From the NCBI GenBank assembly GCA_025200525.1, contig CM045761.1:136898223-136962222 (forward strand): DNA of 64,000 nt, in the 5' to 3' direction. A program made the position numbers and the translations under genes. Shown here one piece after another: positions 54,978-64,000 of the stretch. Position 1 is the stretch's first letter, and every line of letters begins with the position of its first letter. The notes under the pieces are model-generated. The model made no database searches. It was not told where the DNA came from and worked only from the letters and a program-made list of their open reading frames with translations. This DNA comes from Camellia lanceoleosa (taxonomy: Eukaryota; Streptophyta; Magnoliopsida; Ericales; Theaceae).

Positions 54978-57900
54978 TGTCAAGACCCAAACCCGCTACT
55001 ATAGGTTTAGCGTCATGACTGGCTAGTAATGTGAGATTACCAAAGGCCTGCTTATCAATAATACAATAATAGGGCATAGCGGAAGCTTGTAAATAATAAA
55101 ATATAACGTCCAATGAGCTATGAGGACTTAAATATAACAAAACAACTTTCATATATGTATATACACATCAAACCAAGCATCAAGCTTATGTACAAAAACA
55201 CAACATAATTAGGGATTAAATCCCATTAAAAAAACCAGTCTTAACTTCAGATATGATAACATTCAGAACTAGTCCCAGTAACGTTCAAACAAAAGGGTGA
55301 ACTCTAAACCACCCATGAAGCCTTGAAGCTTGTCTCAGTAGGAACCTCAAAGTGAGGCACAAAAGTTGGCTTGACAAAACAAAGTTTAGCTTGACGCCAC
55401 TAAGTCTGCTCTTGCACTAGATCACCCACATATAAATATAAAATAATGAGCTAGAGCCCAGTGAATAACAACTGTGTAAAGGGGTTATGAATGATGTCCT
55501 TACAGTAATTGAAACAGTCAATTTTTAATAGAACATCTTCAATTAATATCTTTTGTCAATCAATCATTCAATTGTTCACTTCAATCAATCATATTCATAG
55601 AGGTCATACGTGGTACATCCAATAGCAGCAATACAATAGGTCTTAAAGACCGAATAATCAATTGACGGCCATCAAACAATAGACAATAGTTCCAAGAATT
55701 GGAATTAACAGAGATCTCTGTATCAATAACAATAACAATATGCTATGGATGCCACAAATATAGTTAAAAAATTAGGATCATCATTCAATCGATAAAAAAA
55801 AGTATCATTTCAGAAAACAATATAATTTATCAATTAGAAAATAAATACGATTGAACATATCTTTACAACAGTGTTACTCACAGTTGGCTTCTTGAAACGC
55901 GTGATCACAGTGTGGCGTCTAGCCTACACAAACACATTCAAGCACAATATCTCAAAACATGATCAATTCATTCAGTTAGTTCTTAAACCTATTCAATTCA
56001 TTCGTTCTTTAATTTCCAAATCTTATTGCAAAAACCTCCTTAATTTGTCAAGATTAAAGCTATAACTTCATGAATATAATGATTCAAAACTTTTCTTCCT
56101 TTTTTCTTACAAAATATGAAATTCAAATTAAGATCAAACTAATTCTTGATTGTCAAATTCAAATTATAATTTATTTATTAATTTGTCCAATTTTAGATTT
56201 AATTCATTTTCTTCATATCAAACCCAATTTCAATCTCATAAATTCTAAACATAAATTAAGCTTTTAAAACCCAATTTCATTTTCAAAACTCATGCAAAAT
56301 TCCATCAAAACATGAAAATAATTATGAGCTAAGATCAATCTTCAATAAATCTTTTTTGCATGTAATTTATGGAGCTTAATTTAACAATAACTTTCCAAAT
56401 TAAACACAAAATAATTAATTTCTAATTAAACTTCATAAACTTGATCTTAGCTCCAATTCTTCATTTTCTTGTCAATTTGCCTAGCAAACATTGCATATAT
56501 GTAATTTGAATAAAACTAACTAAATATATTCCAAAACATGTTCAAATTGAATAAAACTCTTGAATTACATAACATGCATGGATTAGAGATTAAAATCAAA
56601 CAAATTTTTAGGTTTCAAAACAAAAATCAAAACCTCATTTAACTTCATGATTAAACCCTTTTTATGAATTCAATGTTTTCAATACTTTTTCTTCAAAATC
56701 AAATGCATAATAAATTTGCATGGCTCAAATTCTTTCAAAACTCATGATGCATGCAAATATACATCTCATATATATCAAGGTTTCTAAACCTTAGCTCAAT
56801 TTGAAGAATTCTTACAATTATTTTCATAACCATAAACATGCATGTAGCCCATTTTATGTTTAGGACCCAATTTCCTTCTAATTCCGTGAATAGAATCGAA
56901 AATACTATAAAATCAAACCAAAACTAATTAATTTTTTCAAATTAATTTCCACAACCATGAACCTAACTTAATTTCTTACTCAAAATCCAATTTCTTACAA
57001 GATTCACGAGACTGATTCCATAACTTTCTTAATTTCAGCTTATAACTAAATTATCTACAAGAATTAAGATAAATATTTACCTAATGTTGTTGAATTCTTG
57101 AACCTTCTTTCTAATTTTTCACTTCCTCTCTTTTTCCTTTAGTTCATCTCTTGAGCTAGCTTCAAAATTCCAGCAACATGGGTTCTTGTTCACAAAGAGT
57201 TGAGCTCTCTCTCTCGCGCGGTTTTCTCTCCCTCTAGAGTTCTCTCAGCATGTATCAAATAAATGCTAACCCAAACACTCTTGAACGCATTAGTTATACA
57301 CACACATGCACCTCTTTGGCAGTAGAACACGTATACACACTTACACTTTCTAGACAATTCTATAATTGAATCATAAATAGAATTAACTTAATACATAATT
57401 ACTCATTAGCTGAATTAAACACAACTTCATTAATCATAATTAGCACATAACTTAATTAATCATAACTAATCACAAATCTCACATAATTTAATTAGTCTAA
57501 TTTGATTTCCATTAGAGCTCAATTAATTATATTTAAATTTATCATTCTGAATCAGATTTTTAATCAAACTCCCAAAAGACTCTAAATATTAAATTAAACT
57601 TATTTCCAACCTCAATTTTGGTTTCTTAAATTATTAAGGCTTTCAGTTTCATATTAAACTTCAAAATCTTCGTCAATAAATTACATATTCAAATTAGTCA
57701 CCTCATAAATGAATTTATTCATAATAATGTTAATTCCTAAGTCGTATAACTTAATTAACTCCAATTCGGACCCAATTAATCGAATCTCAATTTTATAAAT
57801 CTGAATCAAATATTTAATTAAACTCCCATATGGTCCGACATTCGAAATTAAAATAATTCAATTCACCATTTATACTCTCTTAAGCCATTTAGGCTTTCAA

Positions 57901-58055
57901 TTTTTAATTCCAAAATAAATTCTCAATAGAATCATATACGAATCAACCTCCACAACTTTCATAAATCCCAAATTAAATTAGAATAATGGGCAATTAAAAT
58001 TCAAATCTTCTTAATTAATTAGATGCTAATTATTATATATGGTGGAGTTGCCACA
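54978..58055 (-). mobile_element. Solo LTR, G2-related family, in copia leader
   Basis: 3078 bp, plus strand start TGTCAAGACCC, end GAGTTGCCACA, with CTACT on both sides. The first 70 bp align with the G2 LTR (CCCAAACC, GGTTTAGC, GATTACC blocks), and the shared motif is at 55447-55461 (minus strand CTGGGCTCTAGCTCA). It is AT-rich and lacks the GCTCGAGC cluster. The frames inside are chance. Confidence 0.92.
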
Positions 58056-58060
58056 CTACT

Positions 58061-58161
58061 AGCGAAAGTTCTCCTGGATACAATGGCGAGTCTTGATTGT
58101 GTACACTTACCAAGTAAGACTTGGAACTCGTCTAAGAAATAGCACAAAGAAACCAAGAAAT
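58061..58161 (-). other. Copia leader remnant
   Basis: DNA between solo LTR and copia LTR, joining 54821-54977. No standard primer site was found next to the LTR, so the LTR may extend further left than drawn. Confidence 0.5.
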
Positions 58162-58556
58162 TGTTTGGGAAAAACAGAGAAAAAAATAGAACTTTTTCTA
58201 TATATTAGATTACTAGGAATACGTGTATATATATATATATAATTTCAAGGCTAAAAGTAAGTAAATTATGAATCAATCAAATTTCCTTGAAATATGAAAC
58301 GGCTAGTTAATTCTTTAATCATAGTCAATTACAAAGGGAAATGAATCTCCATAAAATCAATGAGAGAAATATATATATATATATACGTGTATATATATAT
58401 GGACTTAACACATATGGCCCAAAGTATACATAGTCTCTCCGACATTCTTGTCCCTTACCCAATAACAAAGGTTTACATATAAAAGGTGTAAAAAAAACTA
58501 ATAAAAAATCAATGTGGGATAAGGAACAAGAAATTTTTTTTGAAGCACTTCCAACA
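58162..58556 (-). repeat. Right (5') LTR of copia element
   Basis: 395 bp aligned with 13660-14139; minus strand starts TGTTGGAAGTGC. Contains TA microsatellites near 58220 and 58370. Flank after 58556 is CATGC; no matching left flank is visible because G1 occupies that site. Confidence 0.8.
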
Positions 58557-59722
58557 CATGCTCATGTATATTTCATTTTCAAGGACTCAAATGATCTGGT
58601 ATAATGGACATTAGGCCAAAGGAAGTAGTATTCATGAGATCCAAGGAAGTGAAGTGAAGTTTGTGGCCATCCCTAATTGTTGGTTTCAAGCCATGGTTGA
58701 ATGCTGGATCGTTCACATTGGTGCACAAATTCGTAGGAGATTTCATCACATCTAGAGAGAGACATGAAGTAGGTTTGAAGCTACAACAAGTCCGTCAATA
58801 AAGGGAGAGAAGCAACATATGGGCAAGGCCAACTTTGGGCACAAGTCGGAGAAGCCGCTGGTTTGGACCCCAAAACATTGACTAAAAAAAAAGTCTTAAA
58901 TTTTTATTAATTATTATATTAGTCTATAAAAAAAATAAAATAAAAATTATTAGAATTTGAAGAGGCTCAGCAACATCTAGTTATGATTTAAAACTAATAG
59001 ATGGTTGATATGATAAATTATTTAAAAATAATAGAAAGTTATTTTTTATCAGAAGAAATCAAAAAAGCTTATTAATGTGGTGAATTATTTGAAATTATTG
59101 AATGATTATTTTCTAAATATATGGATTATGAATACAATTAATTATACTATTTACGGTTACTCTTTTCAAATTAAAGTTGATTAAATATTATCTTTACTCA
59201 ACTATGTCAAATGAAAGATTAAATGGATTAGCAATTTTATCTATCAAAAATTATTTAACTTATAAATTGGATTGTGCGAACTAGATTAATAATTTTACAT
59301 CTTAAAGTGTCAAAAAAAAAATGATGTTTAAGTGATTTTTATTATAGTTTGTTTACTTTTTATTAAATACTTCAATTTAGATTATTTTGGACTTGTTCTT
59401 AGAAAAATACTTAATTTATCCTGAATGGGTTTGTATAATGGAGATTAAATTGATAAAATGTGGGATATGTAAGTAAAATAAATTTAAACCATTGATTCGA
59501 TAAATTCTGTGTTGATAAGTGTGGATTTGTTATTTTTTGTAATTATTTTTTATTATAAACTTTAATGTATCCTTAAGTAAATTTTAATAAATATATATAT
59601 ACTAGAAGTAACCATTGTCAAAAAAATAAATAAATAAAAAATTGACATAATTATTTTTTTTAAAAATATATATGAAAGTTGGGTTCCAAAAAAGTAAAAG
59701 CCCACCCTGCATAGAGGGGGGG
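58557..59722. other. AT-rich intergenic DNA
   Basis: No gene recognised. The part 58560-58870 is less AT-rich and might be an old remnant, but no protein family is visible in any frame. The rest is low-complexity AT with a G8 run at 59716-59723. Confidence 0.5.
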
Positions 59723-60622
59723 GAGTCCGGATCCTCGGCTGCACTTCCCTGCCGTGCCTCCTTGCCGCCCTCTAAAACGACGTCGTTTTGGAGGTTTTTT
59801 TTTTTTTTTTCCTATCTCTCTCTCTTAAAATCAACACTGGCACTATGTTGCTGATACATCAACATTGGTATGTTGTTGTCTCTCACCGATGATTAACTCT
59901 CTCTCTCTCTCTCTCTCTTCCTTGTATGTCTTCCTCTTCTTTTCTCTGTATTTCTCAAATCATCATAAAAGAAAACCAAAAAAAAAAAACAAAAAAAAGA
60001 AGAAAATAAAACTGAATGTTGAAGCTTGATTATCTCATCCAACTCAGTTTCGGACGTCATCTCCATGACAGCAAACGGAGCTCTCTCACAGCGAAACATT
60101 GTTTAGATTCTAGCCCTCTCTCACAATGTTCATTGATTCAAATGTCGTTGGGGAGCTTTCATCAGAAAATCGAAGAAATCAATCAAAAAGTTGAAGATGG
60201 CCGGCAAAATAAAAATTTATATTTTAGATGTTTATTCTCTTCCTTTTCTTTTTCTTTTTCTATAAAATAAATAAATAAAAATAAATAAATAAATAAATTT
60301 TGATTTATCAATTTGTGGGTTTGTGGTGATTTTTGGTTGAGTAGTTTGTGAATGTTAGTTGTTTGTTGAAACACCTCAATGAAACGTTAATGGCAAAGCT
60401 GTTAATCAGCTCCATCTCCTCCTGCGAATCAAACTCTACCACCGCCTCTCCTCACTTTGCCCTCGCCTTGCCTTGCCTTGCCTCTCTGTCTCTCTTGTCC
60501 AGATCGTACCCCTCTGTTTCAGAGGCTAGGTTTCAAAAATGAGAAGGGGAAAAAAAAAAAAAAAACCCTCCAAAACGACCTTTTGGAGGGCGGTAGGGAA
60601 GTGCAGCCAAGGATCTGGACTC
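59723..60622. mobile_element. Inverted-repeat element (probable non-autonomous DNA transposon)
   Basis: About 75-95 bp arms: left GAGTCCGGATCCTCGGCTGC onward, right the inverse of GGATCTGGACTC back through GGGAAGTGCAGCC. Both arms continue into CCAAAACGAC...GG and a poly-T/poly-A run. The interior (about 700 bp) has CT microsatellite 59898-59918 and no coding potential. Flanks are G runs on both sides, so a target duplication cannot be judged. Superfamily not assigned. Confidence 0.6.
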
Positions 60623-60740
60623 GGGGGGAGGGGGGAGAGTGAAATAAAGGAGAGAGAAAAGCAAAATAAGAGATGGAAGCGCGACAAAACGGGTTGGTTT
60701 GGGAAGTGAATTGATTTTATTTTATTTTTTTGGTTTTTGA

Positions 60741-60747
60741 TTAGTTT
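60741..60747. repeat. Target duplication of MITE, left (TTAGTTT)
   Basis: Repeats at 60937-60943. Confidence 0.8.
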
Positions 60748-60936
60748 AGAGGTTGTTTGGAAAGTGTATAGATTAGTATATTTTTTGACTTTTTATATAA
60801 AAAAAAATGTGAAATATGAGTTGCATTTGAAGTGATGCTGTAGAAAGGTGATGTGATTTAAATAAGATAATTGTAACCTAAATAGGATAATGTGCTAAAA
60901 TAGCATGTACTATTTTAGCACATGCCAAACAACCAC
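60748..60936. mobile_element. MITE, 189 bp
   Basis: Terminal inverted repeats AGAGGTTGTTTGG and CCAAACAACCAC (one mismatch), flanked by TTAGTTT on both sides. Near the right end it contains a perfect 13-bp hairpin TGTGCTAAAATAG / CTATTTTAGCACA (60891-60922). The 7-bp duplication, possibly 8 bp, and the TIR style suggest hAT-like; this is inference. Confidence 0.8.
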
Positions 60937-60943
60937 TTAGTTT

Positions 60944-61886
60944 GGGGTTAAAAATTTTTATTTGGGAAGAGCTTTTTGGCTTTTTAAACTTTTATGAGAG
61001 AAAAAATGTAATGATTATGAGTTATATATGATGTTTTATCTTATTAAACTAAAAAATATATTTTGTCCTTTTATGATTAAAATAGTCTCAAACTCAATCC
61101 AACCCTCCTTCCCACACAAAGCCAAAATGTATACAACACTGACTTCTTCATTAATTCCTTAATAAAAACAAAGATAGCATTTGGTTAATTTTAAAATCAT
61201 GATTCTAACAAAAAAAAAAAAAAAATCTTTTTAAAATTCATAATCAAATACTCAATTGAAAATTCTTTTCAAAATTCTATTTTAAAAAAATTCAAAAAAC
61301 ATATTTTTTATTTTGTTCTTTAAAATTATTTGGATAAATTACATTGACACCCCGTAAGGTTTCTTTTTAATATAGATCTCCCCTCACATTTGAAAAATTA
61401 TACTTATCCTTCTGTCAGATTAAAATGACATATTAGTCTATTAGCTTTTATACATATAAAATAATAAAATAATATAGATATTTTGTTCATATCATTTTAA
61501 GAGAAATAACAATTATCTTCTTTGATTTAACTCACACAAAAAAATTGAGTTTTTATTTTATTTTTTGTGTTTTTTTTAATATCTTAAGAATTTTTTTAAT
61601 TTTTTAAATACACCTAATATAGATATTCTTAAGAAATATAATATTTTATGATTTTTTTTTAAATTCACCAAATACAAATATATATATATATATTCAATAC
61701 ATTATCTTATTTTGTTGTATTCAATGGATTTTTAAAAGTTTTTTGTACAAATTTTATACGTTTTAAATATATTTAGATTAAATTGATCTAATCTAGATAT
61801 AATGGTGTAAATAAAAATGAAAAATTTTATTCGTATATAAAAATTTATATAAAAAATATCATAAAAATATTGTGATAGTGATATTG
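60944..61886. other. AT-rich intergenic DNA
   Basis: Poly-A/T runs and TA microsatellite (61680-61695). Nothing recognised. Confidence 0.55.
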
Positions 61887-64000
61887 TTTTTTTTGATCGG
61901 CAAAAAGAAAACTTTATTGATGAATTATAAGAAAAATTACATCAATAAAGAGGAGCTTGGAGCTAAAACAAGCTCCAACCTCCAAGTTGGTGAGAAACTA
62001 ACGAGCAAAACAAACAGAGCAAAAAAACCAGAAAAACCAGAAGAAATAGGCACTGCAGCTCCTAAACAGCACTCCTTTAGGCACCAAACAGAACAGGCTC
62101 TGCCTTGAACAGATAATCACCTCTACCATTACTTTGTTTGTTCAGTTCAGATCAGCAACTTGATATCACCACAAAACAATACCAAAACACAACCAGTTCA
62201 GATCACCCACTGGGGTGACATATTGCAGTTCATAAAACCAGTTCAGATCAGCAACAAATCACCACAACACAATACCAAATCACCAAGTCAGCAACAAGCC
62301 CACTGGGGTGATAAATCACCAAATCAGCAACACAAACACTAAACAACACAAACCCAGCAAAACAGCACTGTGATCACCCACTGGGTTGACAAATTACTAA
62401 TTGCAGATCACCCACTTGGATAACAGCAGCAGATGGCAGATAGCCAGTAGGGAAGCATGGCACCGACAATCAAACCTATGAAGACTTACGGGGTGAGTGG
62501 TGTTTCCAGTAGCATCAAGGAGGGCCAACTACAACACTGCAGCAGATCCAATGGCAAATCCATTTCTAGTCCGGCAGGAATCAGTAACACCTTGCGCAGG
62601 GCTACAGTATTTAGAAGAAAAAACTGCACAAATTACCTTCACTGCAGCCAACAACCATCACCCAGCAAAACACCACAAACCAGACTGCAGCCTTGACAAC
62701 TAAACCAGCCTTCCATTTTCTGATCAACCCAAAAACCCAGCCTTACAACAAATCAGCATAGCATACACTTCTGAAAACAGACCAAACATCCTTCCCATTC
62801 TGATGAACACAGTTAACCAGCCTTCCCATTTCAAAGCAGCCTCCTACTCTTGGCATCACAAGAGCAATCACACCAGCAAATTCACTCTTAGCATCACAGT
62901 AGCAAGGTAATTAACTTTCAAACCAGAACCAAATGCCACAACATTACGGAAGCTTTTGGACACAGCAGAGCAAACCAGAGCAACTTTTGAACTAACCAGC
63001 ATACAGCAGATCAGGCCTTAGCCTCCTACTATCTGCACAAACCAGGGCAGCCTCCAAGCACCAGAATAGCAAACAGAACACAAAGCAGACTAAAATCTTC
63101 CTAAAATCTGCACATAGCAACCAGCTTAGCCATCAAATAAACCTCATACAACAAATAGACCTCCAAAATCATAAAGCAGACCAGCAACCAACACTCCCAA
63201 AATCTGCAACCAACAAACAGAACAGAGCTCCACCAAACCTTTGAACAAGGGATTACTGCCTAGACACTTAGAGGCAATTTCTCACCTGCTGCAATCTATA
63301 GATAACATCCGTAACAGAGAATGAGCATTTTGGATCATATGATTGCCACCAAAAAGCTACCCTGACTTTGATAAGTTCGCATAGTTCCACCAAGTTAGGC
63401 TGCATACTAGAGAACATTCCTACATTTCCAAACTGACCAAATTACAGCTGCTGGGATTGCTCTCCAAATTAGAGTTTCCTTTTTCCTAAACTTCCAACTC
63501 ATCCACCATTGTAGCAACCCTTCCAAAGACCCTGGAACTACCCATGACAGCCCCCAGCACTGCATTATATTCGACCAGATTTTCCAAATAACAGGGCAGA
63601 AAAGAATAATGTGGTTCACAAATTCCACTTCTTCTTTACAAAAAATGCAAGATGAGGCAACATTGTCCCTCAACACTCCAATTCTATTCAGGAACTCAGC
63701 TGTCTTTAACCTGCCTTTCCATGCTAACCACAAGATAAACTTCGATTTAGGTGGAGCAAAAGTATTCCAGATTAGCCCTGTGGATGTGGAATTTAAACCA
63801 TTTGTCAATTGACACCATTTGTAAATAGAATTCAGCTTGAAAAGCCCATTTGGGCCTGCCTTCCATCTCATGGCATCACTTTGATCCATATGCAAATCAG
63901 GGCCAACACCCAGCAGAGCAATAAGCCTAGAATTTTCTTCCTCTTCGCAAACATGTAAAGATCTTCTATACCTAAAGCTCCATTCATTAGACAGAACTTT
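61887..64000 (-). mobile_element. L1-type LINE, 3' end (continues past window)
   Basis: On the minus strand the element ends in TTTTGCCGATC followed by a poly-A (plus strand T8 from 61887). The 3' UTR is about 1.5 kb (61895-63406), rich in CCAGCA/CAAA words, with a repeated TCACCCACTGGGGTGA hairpin. The coding end is 63407 onward. Target duplications cannot be checked because the 5' end is outside. Confidence 0.85.
63407..64000 (-). CDS. LINE ORF2 C-terminus with zf-RVT domain (partial)
   Basis: Open from the window edge to TAG 63407-63409; the methionine at 63895 is internal because the frame continues upstream (NEWSFRYRRSL...). The domain is the zinc-binding region found after RT in plant LINEs: FKLNSIYKW, WNTFAPPKSKFILWLAWKGRLKTA (about 63765-63700), CIFCKEEVEFVNH...FC (CCHC type, near 63650-63600) and WKIW. 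ORF2 supplies the endonuclease and RT for target-primed insertion; only the tail is here. No internal stop is seen, so this LINE may be fairly young. Confidence 0.9.
   Translation of the reverse strand, partial: KVLSNEWSFRYRRSLHVCEEEENSRLIALLGVGPDLHMDQSDAMRWKAGPNGLFKLNSIYKWCQLTNGLNSTSTGLIWNTFAPPKSKFILWLAWKGRLKTAEFLNRIGVLRDNVASSCIFCKEEVEFVNHIILFCPVIWKIWSNIMQCWGLSWVVPGSLEGLLQWWMSWKFRKKETLIWRAIPAAVIWSVWKCRNVL

Larger units (their letters stand above)
13660..58556 (-). mobile_element. Ty1/copia element spread over 44.9 kb by nested insertions
   Basis: Pieces of one minus-strand copia are collinear: LTR 58162-58556, leader, gag 53731-53026, gag C-terminus/PR/IN/RT 50809-48523, a 33-base RT piece 17632-17600, RT end and RNase H 15543-14702, 3' UTR and LTR 13660-14139. 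Reading frames join across the inserts (for example ...NETK at the 48523 side continues as AFLSSNFGMKDF on the 17632 side). Subtracting the inserts and their duplications leaves about 5.7 kb, a normal copia size. Integrase precedes RT, which defines Ty1/copia. It carries more decay than G2 and is the oldest element here. Its left LTR was probably cut by G1, so the far left end is not seen. Confidence 0.88.

Noticed and set aside
58557..58880. Host gene fragment next to the copia LTR
   Set aside because: The region has lower AT content and short frames, but no protein family could be recognised and no splice structure is evident.
62457..62703. Small plus-strand frames in 62.1-62.7 kb
   Set aside because: They lie antisense to the LINE 3' UTR and overlap each other; composition reflects CAGCA/CAAA words.

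Overview
The window looks like transposon-packed intergenic DNA of a flowering plant, probably a dicot; the species cannot be named from what is here. The evidence is a Ty3/gypsy chromovirus with an initiator-Met tRNA primer site, Ty1/copia remnants, a very long LTR gag-only retrotransposon, a plant L1-type LINE, a MITE, and no recognisable host gene. Almost every long reading frame is a decayed retroelement part or an accident of repeats.

Layout. (1) Bases 1-13656 (+): the 3' end of a gypsy element (G1: integrase, polypurine tract, LTR). Its LTR is split by a complete gypsy element on the minus strand (G2, 2118-11770; 2446-bp LTRs; target duplication CTCGA). (2) Bases 13660-58556 (-): one copia element of about 5.7 kb, stretched over 44.9 kb by insertions. 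These are a solo LTR (15549-17594), a 30.9-kb tandem LTR array (17638-48522), a solo LTR (50815-53020), an LTR-like block (about 53848-54820) and another solo LTR (54978-58055). (3) Bases 58557-64000: AT-rich DNA with an inverted-repeat element (59723-60622), a 189-bp MITE (60748-60936) and the 3' end of a LINE on the minus strand (61887 to the window edge).

The most unusual object is 17638-48522. It reads LTR - internal - LTR - internal - LTR, has a single perfect 5-bp duplication (CTTGG) at its two outer ends, LTRs of 5.1-5.2 kb, and internal regions of about 7.75 kb that encode only a Gag-like protein. No protease, RT, RNase H or integrase was seen. This matches the TR-GAG type of non-autonomous element, with a Tat-like Gag. 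Each LTR is largely built from four tandem-repeat domains (about 158, 133, 160 and 73 bp). The 73-bp unit can fold into a long hairpin whose variants mostly keep pairing. Near the polypurine tract lies a further 1.6-kb array of 29/58-bp units.

Two signals cross family boundaries. One is clusters of the palindrome GCTCGAGC (GCACGTGC in one LTR) in the same part of several different LTRs. The other is a short motif, CTGGGCT-n-GCTCAC, shared by the gypsy LTR families on both strands. A caution also applies. Copies that are otherwise near-identical differ in dense patches at CG and CAG/CTG sites, and the gypsy nonsense codons are all TAG or TGA. Both fit cytosine-methylation effects, either real deamination or sequencing/consensus error, so frameshifts and stops here should not be trusted without read support.
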